A stretch of DNA of 56,719 nucleotides, taken from Holophagaceae bacterium. Its GTDB lineage: Bacteria; Acidobacteriota; Holophagae; Holophagales; Holophagaceae. The stretch spans positions 1 to 56,719 of the forward strand of contig PLUC01000150.1 of assembly GCA_003165415.1 (NCBI GenBank). Reading direction: 5' to 3'. The notes below the pieces were generated by a model. The model did not search any database. It saw only the letters and a program-made list of their open reading frames with translations, and was not told the origin of the DNA. This document shows, piece after piece, positions 1-11,237 of this stretch. The translations under genes were made by a program, and so were the position numbers. Each line of letters begins with the position of its first letter. Positions within the stretch are counted from its first letter, which is position 1.

Positions 1-107
1 CGCGGGAGTCCGCGGATCTACGTCAAGCCCTGGTCGAGAAGGACCAGGTGATCGAGGAGAAGGACCGCCTGATTGCCGACCTTAAAAGGCGTCTTTCCCG
101 CACCTGA
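1..107 (+). CDS. C-terminal end of a coiled-coil protein (partial)
   Basis: An open frame enters from the left edge (first full codon at base 3) and stops at TGA 105-107. The 34 visible residues are almost all charged or leucine-type (for example VEKDQVIEEKDRLIADLKRR) with a clear heptad-like pattern, so this is the end of a coiled coil. The rest of the protein lies outside the window, so no function can be given. The frame and stop are clear. Confidence 0.55.
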   Translation, partial: RESADLRQALVEKDQVIEEKDRLIADLKRRLSRT

Positions 108-153
108 ATTAGCGGTGCTAGACTTTTGTAATTAAATATTTATATTTAGAGTC

Positions 154-896
154 ATGAGCACCCGGTCCGCCTTTCTTCGTCCCTGGATCCTGGCCCCCCT
201 GGTCCTTTTGGCCTGCGGGGGCTCCGGTTCCCGCCAGTCCCAGCCTCCGGCCCCAGCCAGCGATCCGGCCTACCAGTTTGAAGCTAAACCTTATCTGCAG
301 ATGGGCAACAACCCCACGGCGGCAGACCGGCTCACTCGGGTATGGCAGGCCCTGGACGAGGCGGCCGTCTGGGGGGTGGAGATCCAGGTCCAGCCCGGCG
401 GCTCCTGGCTGCCCATGGCGCCGCCGGAATCCAGCCTGGTGGCGGTCTCCGGCACGGGGTACCCGGCCCACCGGGTCTGGACCTCAATCCTGCAGCCGCT
501 GCAGCCGGGCGGCGCGTTCAGCTACCGGGTGCTGCGCAACGGCAAGGAAGTCTTCCTTCAGACCGGGCCAGGGCCCGCAAAGGGCCGGGCCAGGCCCAGC
601 GCATCGCCGTGGTGGCGGATCTGGTGGACGGTCATGGCCCCGAGGGACTGGCGGTGGCTCGCCAGATCCAGGTCCAGAAGCCGGATCTGCTGGTGGCGGT
701 GGGGGACCTGGTCTACGACCGGGGCACGGTCCGGGAGTACCGGACCCGGTTCTTCCCCGCCTACAACGGGGACCCGGCGGATCCCGCCAAGGGCGCGCCC
801 CTCATGCGCGGCACGCTCATGGTGGGCGTGCTGGGCAACCATGATTCCTTCAACCACACCGGGGATTGGCACATGGCCCAGATCTGGCCAAACCCT
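154..896 (+). pseudogene. Broken metallophosphatase (calcineurin-like) lipoprotein or exported protein
   Basis: The reading frame from ATG 154 starts with a signal peptide ending in a lipobox-like LLACGG, then a small N-terminal domain of the kind seen in purple-acid-phosphatase-like proteins (YLQMGNNP..., FSYRVLRNGKEVFLQTG). Near 575-600, in a run of GGGCC repeats, the homology jumps to the next frame. There it continues with QRIAVVADL, LLVAVGDLVYDRG and the metal-binding GVLGNHDSFN motif of calcineurin-like phosphoesterases. Coding similarity then ends at about 896, where the convergent mtnA stop begins. The remaining roughly half of the phosphoesterase domain, including its later metal-binding histidines, is missing. 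A frameshift plus a C-terminal truncation means a pseudogene. The frameshift alone could be a sequencing error, but the truncation could not. Confidence 0.7.
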
Positions 897-1889
897 TCAG
901 AAATAGCCGGCCTCCAGGGCTTCCCGGGTCACCACGCCGCGGTCCAGCAACAGGCTGGTGACCAGCTCGACCGGCGTCACGTCGAAGGCCGGATTGTACG
1001 CTGGGGTGGTCCCGGCCGCCCAGCGGCAGGCCCCGTAACCGCGCACCTCCGCCGGGTCCCGCTGCTCGATGGGGATGGCGGCGCCGTCCGGGCACTGCAG
1101 GTCCACGGTGGACCAGGGCGCCACCGGGTGGAACGGCACGCCGTGGTGGCGCGCCTGCACGGCCAGGCCGTAGGTGCCGACCTTGTTGGCGAAATCGCCG
1201 TTGCGGGCCACCCGGTCGGCGCCCACCAGCACCCGCTGCACCCGCCCGTCCCGCAGCAGGATGGCGGCCATGCTGTCGGTGATGAGGGTGTGCGGGATGC
1301 CCTGGCGGGCCAGTTCCCAGGCGGTGAGCCGGGCCCCCTGCAGCAGCGGGCGGGTCTCGTCCACGAACACGTGGCGCACCAGGCCCGCCTCGAAGCCCCG
1401 GCGGATCACCCCCAGGGCGGTGCCGATGCCGGCGGTGGCCAGCCCCCCGGAGTTGCAGTGGGTCAGGACCGCCTCCCCGGGCCCGAACAGGGTGAGCCCG
1501 TGCCGGCCCATCGCCTCGCACAGGGCGACGTCCTCGTCGAAGATGGCCTCGGCCTCGGCGGCCAGGGCGCCGCCGGCCTCCAGCACGGCGGTCATGCGGT
1601 CCATGGCCCACATCAGATTGACCGCGGTGGGCCGGGCCGCGCGCAGCCCGGCCGCGGCCCGCTTCAGGGCGGCCCCGGCGGCGCCGGCCTCGGCCAGGCA
1701 TGCCAGGGACAGGGCGGCGGCCACGCCGATCAGGGGCGCGCCGCGCACGGCCAGGCGCCGGATGTGCCGGATCATGACCTCGGGTTCGCCCGCTTCCAGC
1801 CAGACCTCCTCGTCCGGAAGCAGGGTCTGGTCCAGGATGCGCAGGGTGCGCCCGTCGTGGCGCAGGGCCAGGGACGCAAGCTCCCTCAC
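897..1889 (-). CDS. mtnA: S-methyl-5-thioribose-1-phosphate isomerase
   Basis: 330 residues, full length for MtnA, which converts the aldose 5-methylthioribose-1-phosphate to the ketose in methionine or 5'-deoxynucleoside salvage. Family motifs are all present: RGAPLIG near residues 50-55, HCNSGGLAT with the catalytic cysteine at 145, DETRPLLQGARLTAWEL at 178-194, and GADRVARNGDFANK with the catalytic aspartate at 225. The start is a GTG that overlaps the stop of the upstream aldolase gene by four bases (GTGA), so the two are translationally coupled. No mtnC, mtnD, mtnK or mtnP is in the window. The paralogous eIF2B-type family is possible in principle, but the motifs fit MtnA. Confidence 0.93.
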   Translation of the reverse strand: MRELASLALRHDGRTLRILDQTLLPDEEVWLEAGEPEVMIRHIRRLAVRGAPLIGVAAALSLACLAEAGAAGAALKRAAAGLRAARPTAVNLMWAMDRMTAVLEAGGALAAEAEAIFDEDVALCEAMGRHGLTLFGPGEAVLTHCNSGGLATAGIGTALGVIRRGFEAGLVRHVFVDETRPLLQGARLTAWELARQGIPHTLITDSMAAILLRDGRVQRVLVGADRVARNGDFANKVGTYGLAVQARHHGVPFHPVAPWSTVDLQCPDGAAIPIEQRDPAEVRGYGACRWAAGTTPAYNPAFDVTPVELVTSLLLDRGVVTREALEAGYF

Positions 1890-2533
1890 AGCAGCCTCCC
1901 GCCGGCCCGGCGCCGGGCTTCCCGCAGGGCCTCCAGCTCAGGCCCGGGCAGGGGCTTGGCCCCGCCCAGCTCGAAGGCCGCCTTCAGGATCTGGCAGGCG
2001 TGCTCCAGCCGCTCCAGGCCGTTGTAGGCCTCCTCCAGGGTCTCGCCCCAGGCCAGGGCCCCGTGCCGGGACAGCAGCAGCAGCCGGTGCTCCGGCAGGA
2101 ACGGAAGCAGGTTCTCGCCCATGGCGGCGGTGCCCGGCCGGGCATAGGGCACGATGGGGATGCTGCCGGCGGCCAGGATCAGCTCGGGCAGGGCGTCCGC
2201 GGGCAAGCGGTCCTGGTCCGGGAAGGCCAGGGTCCAGGCGATGGCCGTGGGCGGATGAGCGTGGACCACCGCCCGGGCTTCGGGGCAGGCCCGGTACACC
2301 GCCAGGTGCATCAGCCGCTCGCTGCTGGGGCGCCCGGAAAGCACGGTGCCGTCCATGGCCATGAAGGCCAGATCGTTCGGCTCCAGGCCGGCCTTGGCCA
2401 CCCCGGAAGGCGTGATGGCAATGCGCCCCTCCTCCAGCAGCGCGCTCACGTTGCCGTCGGCCGCGGCCAGGAGGTTCCGGGCGTGGAGGCGGCGGCAGAC
2501 GAGGCAGATGGAGGCGAGGGGAGCGGCGCGCAT
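1886..2533 (-). CDS. Class II aldolase/adducin-family protein, candidate methylthioribulose-1-phosphate aldolase (or MtnB dehydratase)
   Basis: 215 residues of the zinc-dependent class II aldolase fold. Visible are the N-terminal substrate-phosphate region (AADGNVS, ITPSG), a glutamate in the SSERLMH segment at about 72, the HAHPP zinc pair (His91, His93) and the third histidine in LLSRHGALAWG (about 157). It is coupled to mtnA by a GTGA overlap. Known relatives next to mtnA are either MtnB, the dehydratase of the full methionine salvage pathway, or the aldolase of the DHAP shunt, which splits 5-(methylthio)ribulose-1-phosphate or 5-deoxyribulose-1-phosphate to DHAP plus an aldehyde. Without mtnC and mtnD nearby I favour the aldolase, but sequence motifs alone do not separate the two. 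Confidence 0.8.
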   Translation of the reverse strand: MRAAPLASICLVCRRLHARNLLAAADGNVSALLEEGRIAITPSGVAKAGLEPNDLAFMAMDGTVLSGRPSSERLMHLAVYRACPEARAVVHAHPPTAIAWTLAFPDQDRLPADALPELILAAGSIPIVPYARPGTAAMGENLLPFLPEHRLLLLSRHGALAWGETLEEAYNGLERLEHACQILKAAFELGGAKPLPGPELEALREARRRAGGRLL

Positions 2534-2683
2534 GGGAGGTTCCAGGATATCTGAAGCGGCAGGAGAAGCTTAAGAATATGAAGGATAGGGATGTTCCCAT
2601 GGCGGCTGGGGCGCAGATGATTCAAACTAACTCAAGACCCCGGGCGATCCCGTCCGACTGGTCACCAAACCCGGAACCTCCCC

Positions 2684-3730
2684 GTGCCCAGCCACCTCTC
2701 ACCCCGCAGCGAAGCAGTGCTGAAAACCCTCATCGAGACCTACCTGGTGCAGGGGGAGCCGGTGGGCTCCAGGCTGCTGGCCAAGCTCATGCCCGGCTCG
2801 CTGTCCTCGGCCACCATCCGCAACGTCCTGTCGGACCTGGAGGAGGACACCCTGGTGGACCAGCCGCACACCTCCGCCGGCCGGGTGCCCACCGAAAAGG
2901 CCTACCGCTACTACGTGGACCGCTGGGTCAAGGCCACCGAGCCCGGCCCCGCCCTGGGCGCCAGGCTTTCGGCCGCCTTCGAAGGCATGGGCGACCCCGA
3001 AGGGGAGGCCCAGTGGATGCGCCATGCCAGCAAGGTGCTGTCCGAGGCCATGGAGGGCATCTGCGTGGCCCTGCCCACCCACCTGGCCACCAGCCGCATG
3101 GTCCGCCTGGAGTTCGTGTCCATCGGCACCGGCAAGCTGGTGACGGTCTGGGTCGGCACCGACGGCGAGGTGGAGCACCAGGTCATGGAAAACGTGTGGG
3201 GCTTCTCGGCGGAAGTGCTGGTGGAACTGGGGAACTTCGCCACCGCCCACTTCGCCGGCTGCTCCCTGGGGGAGATGCGCGACCGGCTGATCGCGGCCGT
3301 GGAGGCGCAGGCGGACCAGACGCCGCGGCGGCTGTCGGCGGTGGCCGACCGCATGACCCTGCCGCCCCAGCGGGGGAGCTCGCCGGTGGTGGTGGCGGGG
3401 CTGGGACTGCTGGGCCGGAATCCCGAGTTCGGCGACGCCTCCCGGTTCCGCAACCTGGTGGAAGCCTTCGAGCAGCATGAGCGGCTCGCCCACCTGCTCA
3501 ACGCCTTCGCCCAGGCCGCGGCCCGGGAGGTGCAGCTCCTGCTGGGCACCGAGAATCCCTACCTCAACGAGATGCCCCTGGCCACCGCGCTGCGCACCGT
3601 GACCGTGCGCAGGAACCAGCACGTCACCTTCGCCCTGGTGGGTCCCCTGCGCATGGATTATGTAAAGCTGGTGGGAAGCCTCGCTTGGTGGTCTGATGAG
3701 ATCCAGCGCCGGGAACCCTCCAGCGCTTGA
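2684..3730 (+). CDS. hrcA: Heat-inducible transcription repressor HrcA
   Basis: 348 residues, normal HrcA length, starting at GTG 2684. The N-terminal winged-helix segment is typical (SPRSEAVLKTLIETYLVQGEPVGSR, SSATIRNVLSDLEE, HTSAGRVPTEKAYRYYVD), followed by the GAF-like middle domain and a C-terminal GPLRMDYVKLVGSL signature. HrcA represses class I heat-shock genes by binding CIRCE operators. It heads the cluster hrcA-grpE-dnaK-dnaJ. I could not find a CIRCE inverted repeat upstream of hrcA or grpE, so the operator may be divergent or lie at groESL elsewhere. Confidence 0.95.
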   Translation: MPSHLSPRSEAVLKTLIETYLVQGEPVGSRLLAKLMPGSLSSATIRNVLSDLEEDTLVDQPHTSAGRVPTEKAYRYYVDRWVKATEPGPALGARLSAAFEGMGDPEGEAQWMRHASKVLSEAMEGICVALPTHLATSRMVRLEFVSIGTGKLVTVWVGTDGEVEHQVMENVWGFSAEVLVELGNFATAHFAGCSLGEMRDRLIAAVEAQADQTPRRLSAVADRMTLPPQRGSSPVVVAGLGLLGRNPEFGDASRFRNLVEAFEQHERLAHLLNAFAQAAAREVQLLLGTENPYLNEMPLATALRTVTVRRNQHVTFALVGPLRMDYVKLVGSLAWWSDEIQRREPSSA

Positions 3731-3755
3731 TACAACCGTAACAACCTTTTATTAT
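3727..3755 (+). promoter_or_regulatory. Sigma-70-type promoter for grpE-dnaK-dnaJ
   Basis: TTGATA (3727-3732) and TATTAT (3750-3755) are separated by 17 bases. The -35 box overlaps the hrcA stop codon. The predicted start of transcription, about 3762, lies only a few bases before the grpE ATG at 3766, so a transcript from here would be almost leaderless unless grpE starts further in. Confidence 0.55.
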
Positions 3756-3765
3756 AGAGTGTTCA

Positions 3766-4470
3766 ATGCATGAGACACCCGTGAACCGTCCCTTGAACCC
3801 AGCCGTCGATGCAGATCATCCGGAGGTCGAACCGACCCTGGAACTCAACCTCGAGGAGTTCGACGGGGTGAGTGATATGCAGGCCCTGGCCGACGAAGTG
3901 GAGAAGGCCACCCAGGCCCTTTCCGGCAACCCGGCGGCCGAGCCCGGATCGCTTTCAAGCCAAGAAATGGAGGCACGTCTGTTCAAGGCCCGAGCCCGCA
4001 TCGCGGAACTGGAAAAGCAGGAAGCGGAACAAAAGGACAAGCACCACCGCCTCCTGGCCGATTTCGCCAACCACCGGAACCGCGTGGCCCGGGATACCCA
4101 GCTCGCGGTGACCCTGGCCGAGAAGAAGCTGCTCCTGGAACTGCTTCCCGTGGTGGACAGTTTCGAACGCTGTCTCGCCTCGAACTACTCGAATGTCGAG
4201 GATCTCCAAAACGGCATCGAGCTGATATACAAGCAGCTCATGGAGTCCTTGCGCAAGGCCGGAGTAACCGGAGTGAACGTGAAACCGGGCGACCCCTTCG
4301 ACGCGCACCTGGCCGAAGCCCTCACCACCACCAACCAGCCGAGCCTGGCCGACGGGGCGGTGGCGGCGGTCTATGAGCGGGGCTATATGCTCAAGGACCT
4401 CCTCCTGCGTCCGGCCCGGGTGATCGTGAACCACACCCACCCGCGACACAACGATGGCTCCCCGGAGTAG
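3766..4470 (+). CDS. grpE: Nucleotide exchange factor GrpE
   Basis: 234 residues. A poorly conserved acidic N-terminal stretch of about 80 residues is followed by the long dimerisation coiled coil (AELEKQEAEQKDKHHRLLADFANHRNR) and the C-terminal beta domain, which ends in the usual GYMLKDLLLRPARVIV signature. GrpE releases ADP from DnaK. The ATG at 3766 has no Shine-Dalgarno sequence. An internal ATG at 3877, preceded by a GGGGTGAG stretch, would give a shorter protein that still keeps the whole conserved region. dnaK follows after 42 bases. Confidence 0.94.
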   Translation: MHETPVNRPLNPAVDADHPEVEPTLELNLEEFDGVSDMQALADEVEKATQALSGNPAAEPGSLSSQEMEARLFKARARIAELEKQEAEQKDKHHRLLADFANHRNRVARDTQLAVTLAEKKLLLELLPVVDSFERCLASNYSNVEDLQNGIELIYKQLMESLRKAGVTGVNVKPGDPFDAHLAEALTTTNQPSLADGAVAAVYERGYMLKDLLLRPARVIVNHTHPRHNDGSPE

Positions 4471-4512
4471 CACCCACCCGGGGCCTCCCTCCCCAAAGAC
4501 CCGGAGTTTTCA

Positions 4513-6372
<1,860 letters not shown>

Positions 6373-6416
6373 CGCTCCGGCAAGACAAGGCAATGCCTGT
6401 CTGGTAACCTGGGTTC

Positions 6417-7574
<1,158 letters not shown>

Positions 7575-7579
7575 TTCCC

Positions 7580-8806
7580 ATGGGCGAACGGTGGTGGTGG
7601 AAGATCGGCGTGGCGGGCCTGCTGACCCTGCCGGCCCTGACCCTGCGGGCCTGGGGCCTGCACCCGCCGCCCCTGGCCGGCGTGGCCATTCACGGCGGGG
7701 CGGTGGTTTCCTCGGCGTTCCTCATGTGCTGGGCGGCGGAGGCGGTGCAGCGGGACCTCAGCGCCAGCCTGGCCACGGCCATCCTGGCCCTGATCGCCAT
7801 CCTGCCCGAGTACGCCGTGGACCTCTACTTCGCCTTCTCCTCCGGCCACAACCCGGCCCTTGCCCGGTTCGCCGCCGCCAACATGACCGGCAGCAACCGG
7901 CTGCTGCTGGGCCTGGGCTGGCCGCTGGCGCTGTTCCTGCTCATGGTCTGGGGACGGCGCCGGGGACAGCCGGTGACGGCCCTGGTGCTCAAGCCCAGCC
8001 GCCGGGTGGAGCTCGCATTCCTGGCCCTGGCCAGCCTGTATGCCCTGGCCTTCCCGCTGCGCCGCGGCATCCACTGGCTCGACGGCCTCGTCCTGATGGC
8101 CTTCTACGTCCTCTATCTCCTGCGCCTGAGCAAGGAGGAGCGCTCGGAGCCGGTGCTGGTGGGGGTGGCCGCCAGGCTGGGGGCGCTGCCCTGGCGTCAG
8201 CGCCGGCTCACCCTGACGTGCCTGTTCGTGGGGTCGGCCTGCGTCGTGGTGCTGGTGGCCAAGCCGTTCGCCGATTCCCTGGTGGATGGCGGGCGCGTCC
8301 TGGGCCTGGACGAGTTCCTCCTGGTGCAGTGGGTGGCGCCGCTGGCCACCGAAGCCCCCGAGTTCCTGGTGGCGGGCATGCTGGCCCTGCGCGGGGAAGC
8401 GGACACGGCGCTGGGCACCCTGCTGTCCAGCAAGGTGAACCAGTGGACCCTGCTGGTGGGGGGCCTGCCCCTGGCCCACCTGCTGGGCGGCGGACACGGC
8501 GCCCTGCCCTTCGACGCCCGCCAGGTGGAGGAGTTCTGGCTCACTTCGGCCCAGACCCTCATGGGCATCGCCATGCTCGCCAACCTCCGCCTGGAGCGCT
8601 GGCAAGGGGCGGCCCTGCTGGTGCTGTTCGCCGCCCAGTTCCCGTTCACCGCCCCGGCCTCGCGGATGCTCCTGGCAGGCCTCTACTTCGCCCTGGCCAT
8701 CGGCCTGCTGGCGGCGCACCGCCGGGAACTGCCGGGCCTGGCGCGGGCCCTGTGGCGCGGCGGCCCCATGGCCCTGCCATCGGTTTTCGGCCCTGGGCCG
8801 GAATAG
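7580..8806 (+). CDS. Sodium/calcium exchanger-family (CaCA) membrane protein
   Basis: 408 residues with about ten to eleven hydrophobic segments. Two internally related motifs mark the alpha repeats of cation/Ca2+ exchangers: AILPEYAVDLYFAF...AAANMTGSNRLLLGLG in the first half and LATEAPEFLVAGMLAL...GTLLSSKVNQWTLLVGG in the second. The acidic residue in each (LPE, APE) is the cation-binding position in the family. It would exchange Na+ or H+ for Ca2+ or a related ion across the inner membrane. It sits directly behind dnaJ, which looks like read-through rather than a functional link. Substrate is unknown. Confidence 0.82.
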   Translation: MGERWWWKIGVAGLLTLPALTLRAWGLHPPPLAGVAIHGGAVVSSAFLMCWAAEAVQRDLSASLATAILALIAILPEYAVDLYFAFSSGHNPALARFAAANMTGSNRLLLGLGWPLALFLLMVWGRRRGQPVTALVLKPSRRVELAFLALASLYALAFPLRRGIHWLDGLVLMAFYVLYLLRLSKEERSEPVLVGVAARLGALPWRQRRLTLTCLFVGSACVVVLVAKPFADSLVDGGRVLGLDEFLLVQWVAPLATEAPEFLVAGMLALRGEADTALGTLLSSKVNQWTLLVGGLPLAHLLGGGHGALPFDARQVEEFWLTSAQTLMGIAMLANLRLERWQGAALLVLFAAQFPFTAPASRMLLAGLYFALAIGLLAAHRRELPGLARALWRGGPMALPSVFGPGPE

Positions 8807-8812
8807 CCTTCC

Positions 8813-8977
8813 CTACCGGATCACTTCCACGACGGCTCCCGCGCCCCTGGCCCAGCCCCGGTCCGCCATCACCGCGGGCACGCCGTGACGCTCGGCGGTG
8901 GCATCCAGGACATGAGTCGCCATCAGTCCAGTTCCCCGGCCGCTTCCCGGCGGCGTTCGGCTATGAACCCTAGCCAT
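8813..8977 (-). CDS. Possible small protein or gene remnant (54 codons)
   Basis: A 54-codon frame starts at an ATG that overlaps the acyltransferase stop codon by eight bases and ends at TAG 8813-8815. Its second half (from MATHVLDATAERHGVP to GAVVEVIR) looks like ordinary protein rather than noise, whereas the first 18 residues do not. It could be the C-terminal stub of a lost gene or a genuine small coupled ORF. I do not recognise the family. Confidence 0.3.
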   Translation of the reverse strand: MARVHSRTPPGSGRGTGLMATHVLDATAERHGVPAVMADRGWARGAGAVVEVIR

Positions 8978-10031
8978 GTTGAGGTTGGCAACCCCGTGCC
9001 GTCAGCCGCTTGCCCAGGTTCATGGCCGGCCGCTCGACCCAGCGGTGGGTCAGGGTCGCCAGGACCATGGTCAGCAGCAGCCCCAGGCTGAACCCCAGCG
9101 CCGGCGGCAGGCCCCAGGGGGCCAGGCGCAGCAGGATCTCCTGGGCGAAGGGGTGGATCAGGTAGACGGAGTAGCTGATCTCCCCCAGGAAGATCCCGGC
9201 CCGCTTCAACCGCGACTCGGGGAAATCCCGGAAGGCGAACAGGGCCACCATGCCCAGGCAGAGGGCGGCGAAGGCGTAGCGCTGGGGCCCTTCCATGACC
9301 ACGAAATGATCATAGAAGTTCCGGAGGTAGCGGCTGAACACCAGGCCCAGGCCCGCCGCCAGGACCAGGAAGGCCGGCCGGCCCAGGCGCCAGGGGATCC
9401 GGGCCCGGGCCTGGGCCACCAGCCCCCCCAGGAAGAACAGGTAGGCATGGTTGGCCACCTGCACATAGGTGTGGAACTTCATGTCCCCGACCATGGACGC
9501 CGCGGGCACCAGCCACAGGGTGTACGGCACCGAGAGCAGGACCGTGGCCAGCGCGGCCAGCAGCAGGAAGGGCCGGAACCGGCCCGCGGCCCAGGCCAGC
9601 AGGGGAAACACCAGGTAGAACACGTACTCGATGCCGATGGACCAGCCTCCCAGCACCAGCGAGTGGTTGGGATGGAACAGGCCGAAGGTGAGGGTGGCGT
9701 TCTCCAGGAGCATGCGCGCCGTGTGGGGCGGCCCCACCACGTTGCCCAGGACCACATTCAGGGTCACGGCCAGGTAGTATAGCGGGGCGATGCGCAGGAA
9801 CCGCTTGATGTGGAAGTCCCGGAGCCCGCGGCCGCGGAAGCTGCCGGGCCCGTAGATGTGGAAGAAGCAGAACCCGCTGATGATGAAGAAGCCCTCCACC
9901 CCGTAGTGGCCAGCCTTGGCGGAGGTGTAGGCCATGAAGCGCCCCGGCTGGAACACCGGGTACCAGATGGTGAAGTGGTAGAAAGCCACCGCCAGCGCCA
10001 TGAGACCCCGGAGCATGTCCAGGGACTCCAC
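8970..10031 (-). CDS. Acyltransferase 3 (OafA/YrhL-type) membrane protein
   Basis: Integral-membrane O-acyltransferase that would transfer an acyl group, often acetyl, to a sugar of LPS, exopolysaccharide or peptidoglycan. The N-terminal motif RVESLDMLRGLMALAVAFYHF carries the family catalytic histidine. GVEGFFIISGFCFF follows, and then about ten transmembrane helices and the C-terminal SYSVYLIHPFAQE signature. I placed the start at the GTG of RVESLD. An upstream GTG at 10136 would add 35 proline- and arginine-rich residues and overlap purM by 20 bases. The substrate is unknown, and there are no other polysaccharide genes beside it. Confidence 0.85.
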   Translation of the reverse strand: MESLDMLRGLMALAVAFYHFTIWYPVFQPGRFMAYTSAKAGHYGVEGFFIISGFCFFHIYGPGSFRGRGLRDFHIKRFLRIAPLYYLAVTLNVVLGNVVGPPHTARMLLENATLTFGLFHPNHSLVLGGWSIGIEYVFYLVFPLLAWAAGRFRPFLLLAALATVLLSVPYTLWLVPAASMVGDMKFHTYVQVANHAYLFFLGGLVAQARARIPWRLGRPAFLVLAAGLGLVFSRYLRNFYDHFVVMEGPQRYAFAALCLGMVALFAFRDFPESRLKRAGIFLGEISYSVYLIHPFAQEILLRLAPWGLPPALGFSLGLLLTMVLATLTHRWVERPAMNLGKRLTARGCQPQHG

Positions 10032-10116
10032 CCGGCCCGTGCGGGGGCCGGCGGGACACGCCAGGGCCCGGACCGTCCGCCGCGCCCAGCCCGGGCCCGA
10101 GGGCGAGAGCGGCGGG

Positions 10117-11154
10117 CTACCGATAGCGCACCACACCTTCGCCCTTCACCATTTCGCCCAGGATCCAGGGCGCTTCCCCGGCGGCGGTGAGCTCCGCGAG
10201 CACCTCCGGGACCTCCCCGGCGGAGACGATGAGCACCATCCCCACCCCCAGGTTGAAGGAACGGCGTGCGTCCGCCAGCGGCAGCCCGGCCTTGGCCATG
10301 AGGAACTGGAACAGGGGCGGGATCGTCCAGGACCCGGTGTCGATGGCCGCGTCCAGGTGCCCGGGCAGCACCCGGGGCAGGTTGTCGGTGAGGCCGCCGC
10401 CGGTGATGTGGGCCATGGCCACCAGCCTGCGCGCCCGCACCAGGGGCAGCACCGGCTCCAGGTAGCTCTTGTGCACGGCCAGCAAGGCCTCGCCCACGGT
10501 CTGTCCGGTTCCGGGCAGCGGATCCCCCACCTTCAGGCCCTCCAGCTCGAAGCAGACTTTGCGGGCCAGGGAGTAGCCGTTGGTGTGGAGCCCTGAGGAG
10601 GGCAGGGCGATGAGCACGTCGCCAGCGGCCATGGCGTCGGTGCGGGGCAGGAGCAGGTCCTCGTCCACCACCCCGACGATGGTTCCGGCCACGTCCACCT
10701 CGCCTTCGGCGTAGACGCCGGGCATCTCCGCCATCTCCCCGCCCAGCAGCGCGCAGCCGGTGGCCCGGCAGGCCCCGGCCATGCCCTTGACGATCTGCTC
10801 GATGACGGCCGGCTCCAGGCGCTGGGCCGCCACGTAGTCCAGGAAGAACAGCGGCCGGGCCCCCTGGACCAGGATGTCGTTGACACAGTGGTTCACCAGG
10901 TCGGCACCCACCGTGTCCCAGGTATCGGCCAGCCGGGCCACTTTCATCTTGGTGCCCACCCCGTCCATGGAGCTCACCAGGATCGGCCGGGTTTCCGGGA
11001 ACTGGGCTGAGAAAAGCCCGCCGAACAGGCCGATGTCGCTGCGCACGCCCGGGGTCCTGGTGGCCTTCACCAGCGGCTTGATCCGCTCCAGCGCCTCATC
11101 CTGGCGGTTGATGTCCACGCCCGCCGCCGCATAGGTGACCTTGGTTCCACTCAT
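10117..11154 (-). CDS. purM: Phosphoribosylformylglycinamidine cyclo-ligase (AIR synthetase)
   Basis: About 345 residues. PurM closes FGAM to aminoimidazole ribonucleotide with ATP in purine synthesis. Recognised by TYAAAGVDI at the start, SMDGVGTKMKVA, HCVNDILVQGARPLFFLDY, GCALLGGEMAEMPGVY, SSGLHTNGYSLAR and AHITGGGLTDNLPRV, all in the right order. Two adjacent ATGs at 11157 and 11154 lie behind a GGGAG; the second has the better spacing and fits the family N-terminus MSGTKVTY. The gene stands alone apart from the acyltransferase downstream. Confidence 0.95.
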   Translation of the reverse strand: MSGTKVTYAAAGVDINRQDEALERIKPLVKATRTPGVRSDIGLFGGLFSAQFPETRPILVSSMDGVGTKMKVARLADTWDTVGADLVNHCVNDILVQGARPLFFLDYVAAQRLEPAVIEQIVKGMAGACRATGCALLGGEMAEMPGVYAEGEVDVAGTIVGVVDEDLLLPRTDAMAAGDVLIALPSSGLHTNGYSLARKVCFELEGLKVGDPLPGTGQTVGEALLAVHKSYLEPVLPLVRARRLVAMAHITGGGLTDNLPRVLPGHLDAAIDTGSWTIPPLFQFLMAKAGLPLADARRSFNLGVGMVLIVSAGEVPEVLAELTAAGEAPWILGEMVKGEGVVRYR

Positions 11155-11237
11155 CATTTCGCTCCCATGGGATGATCCCATATTTTCGCTAATGTCACGT
11201 TCGATGGATGCCGATGAAGAAAGTGGGGGACTCTGCC

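Noticed and set aside
2534..3765. CIRCE operator for HrcA
   Set aside because: I looked for TTAGCACTC-N9-GAGTGCTAA upstream of hrcA and grpE. Only a GAGTG fragment at 3757 is present, with no opposite arm.
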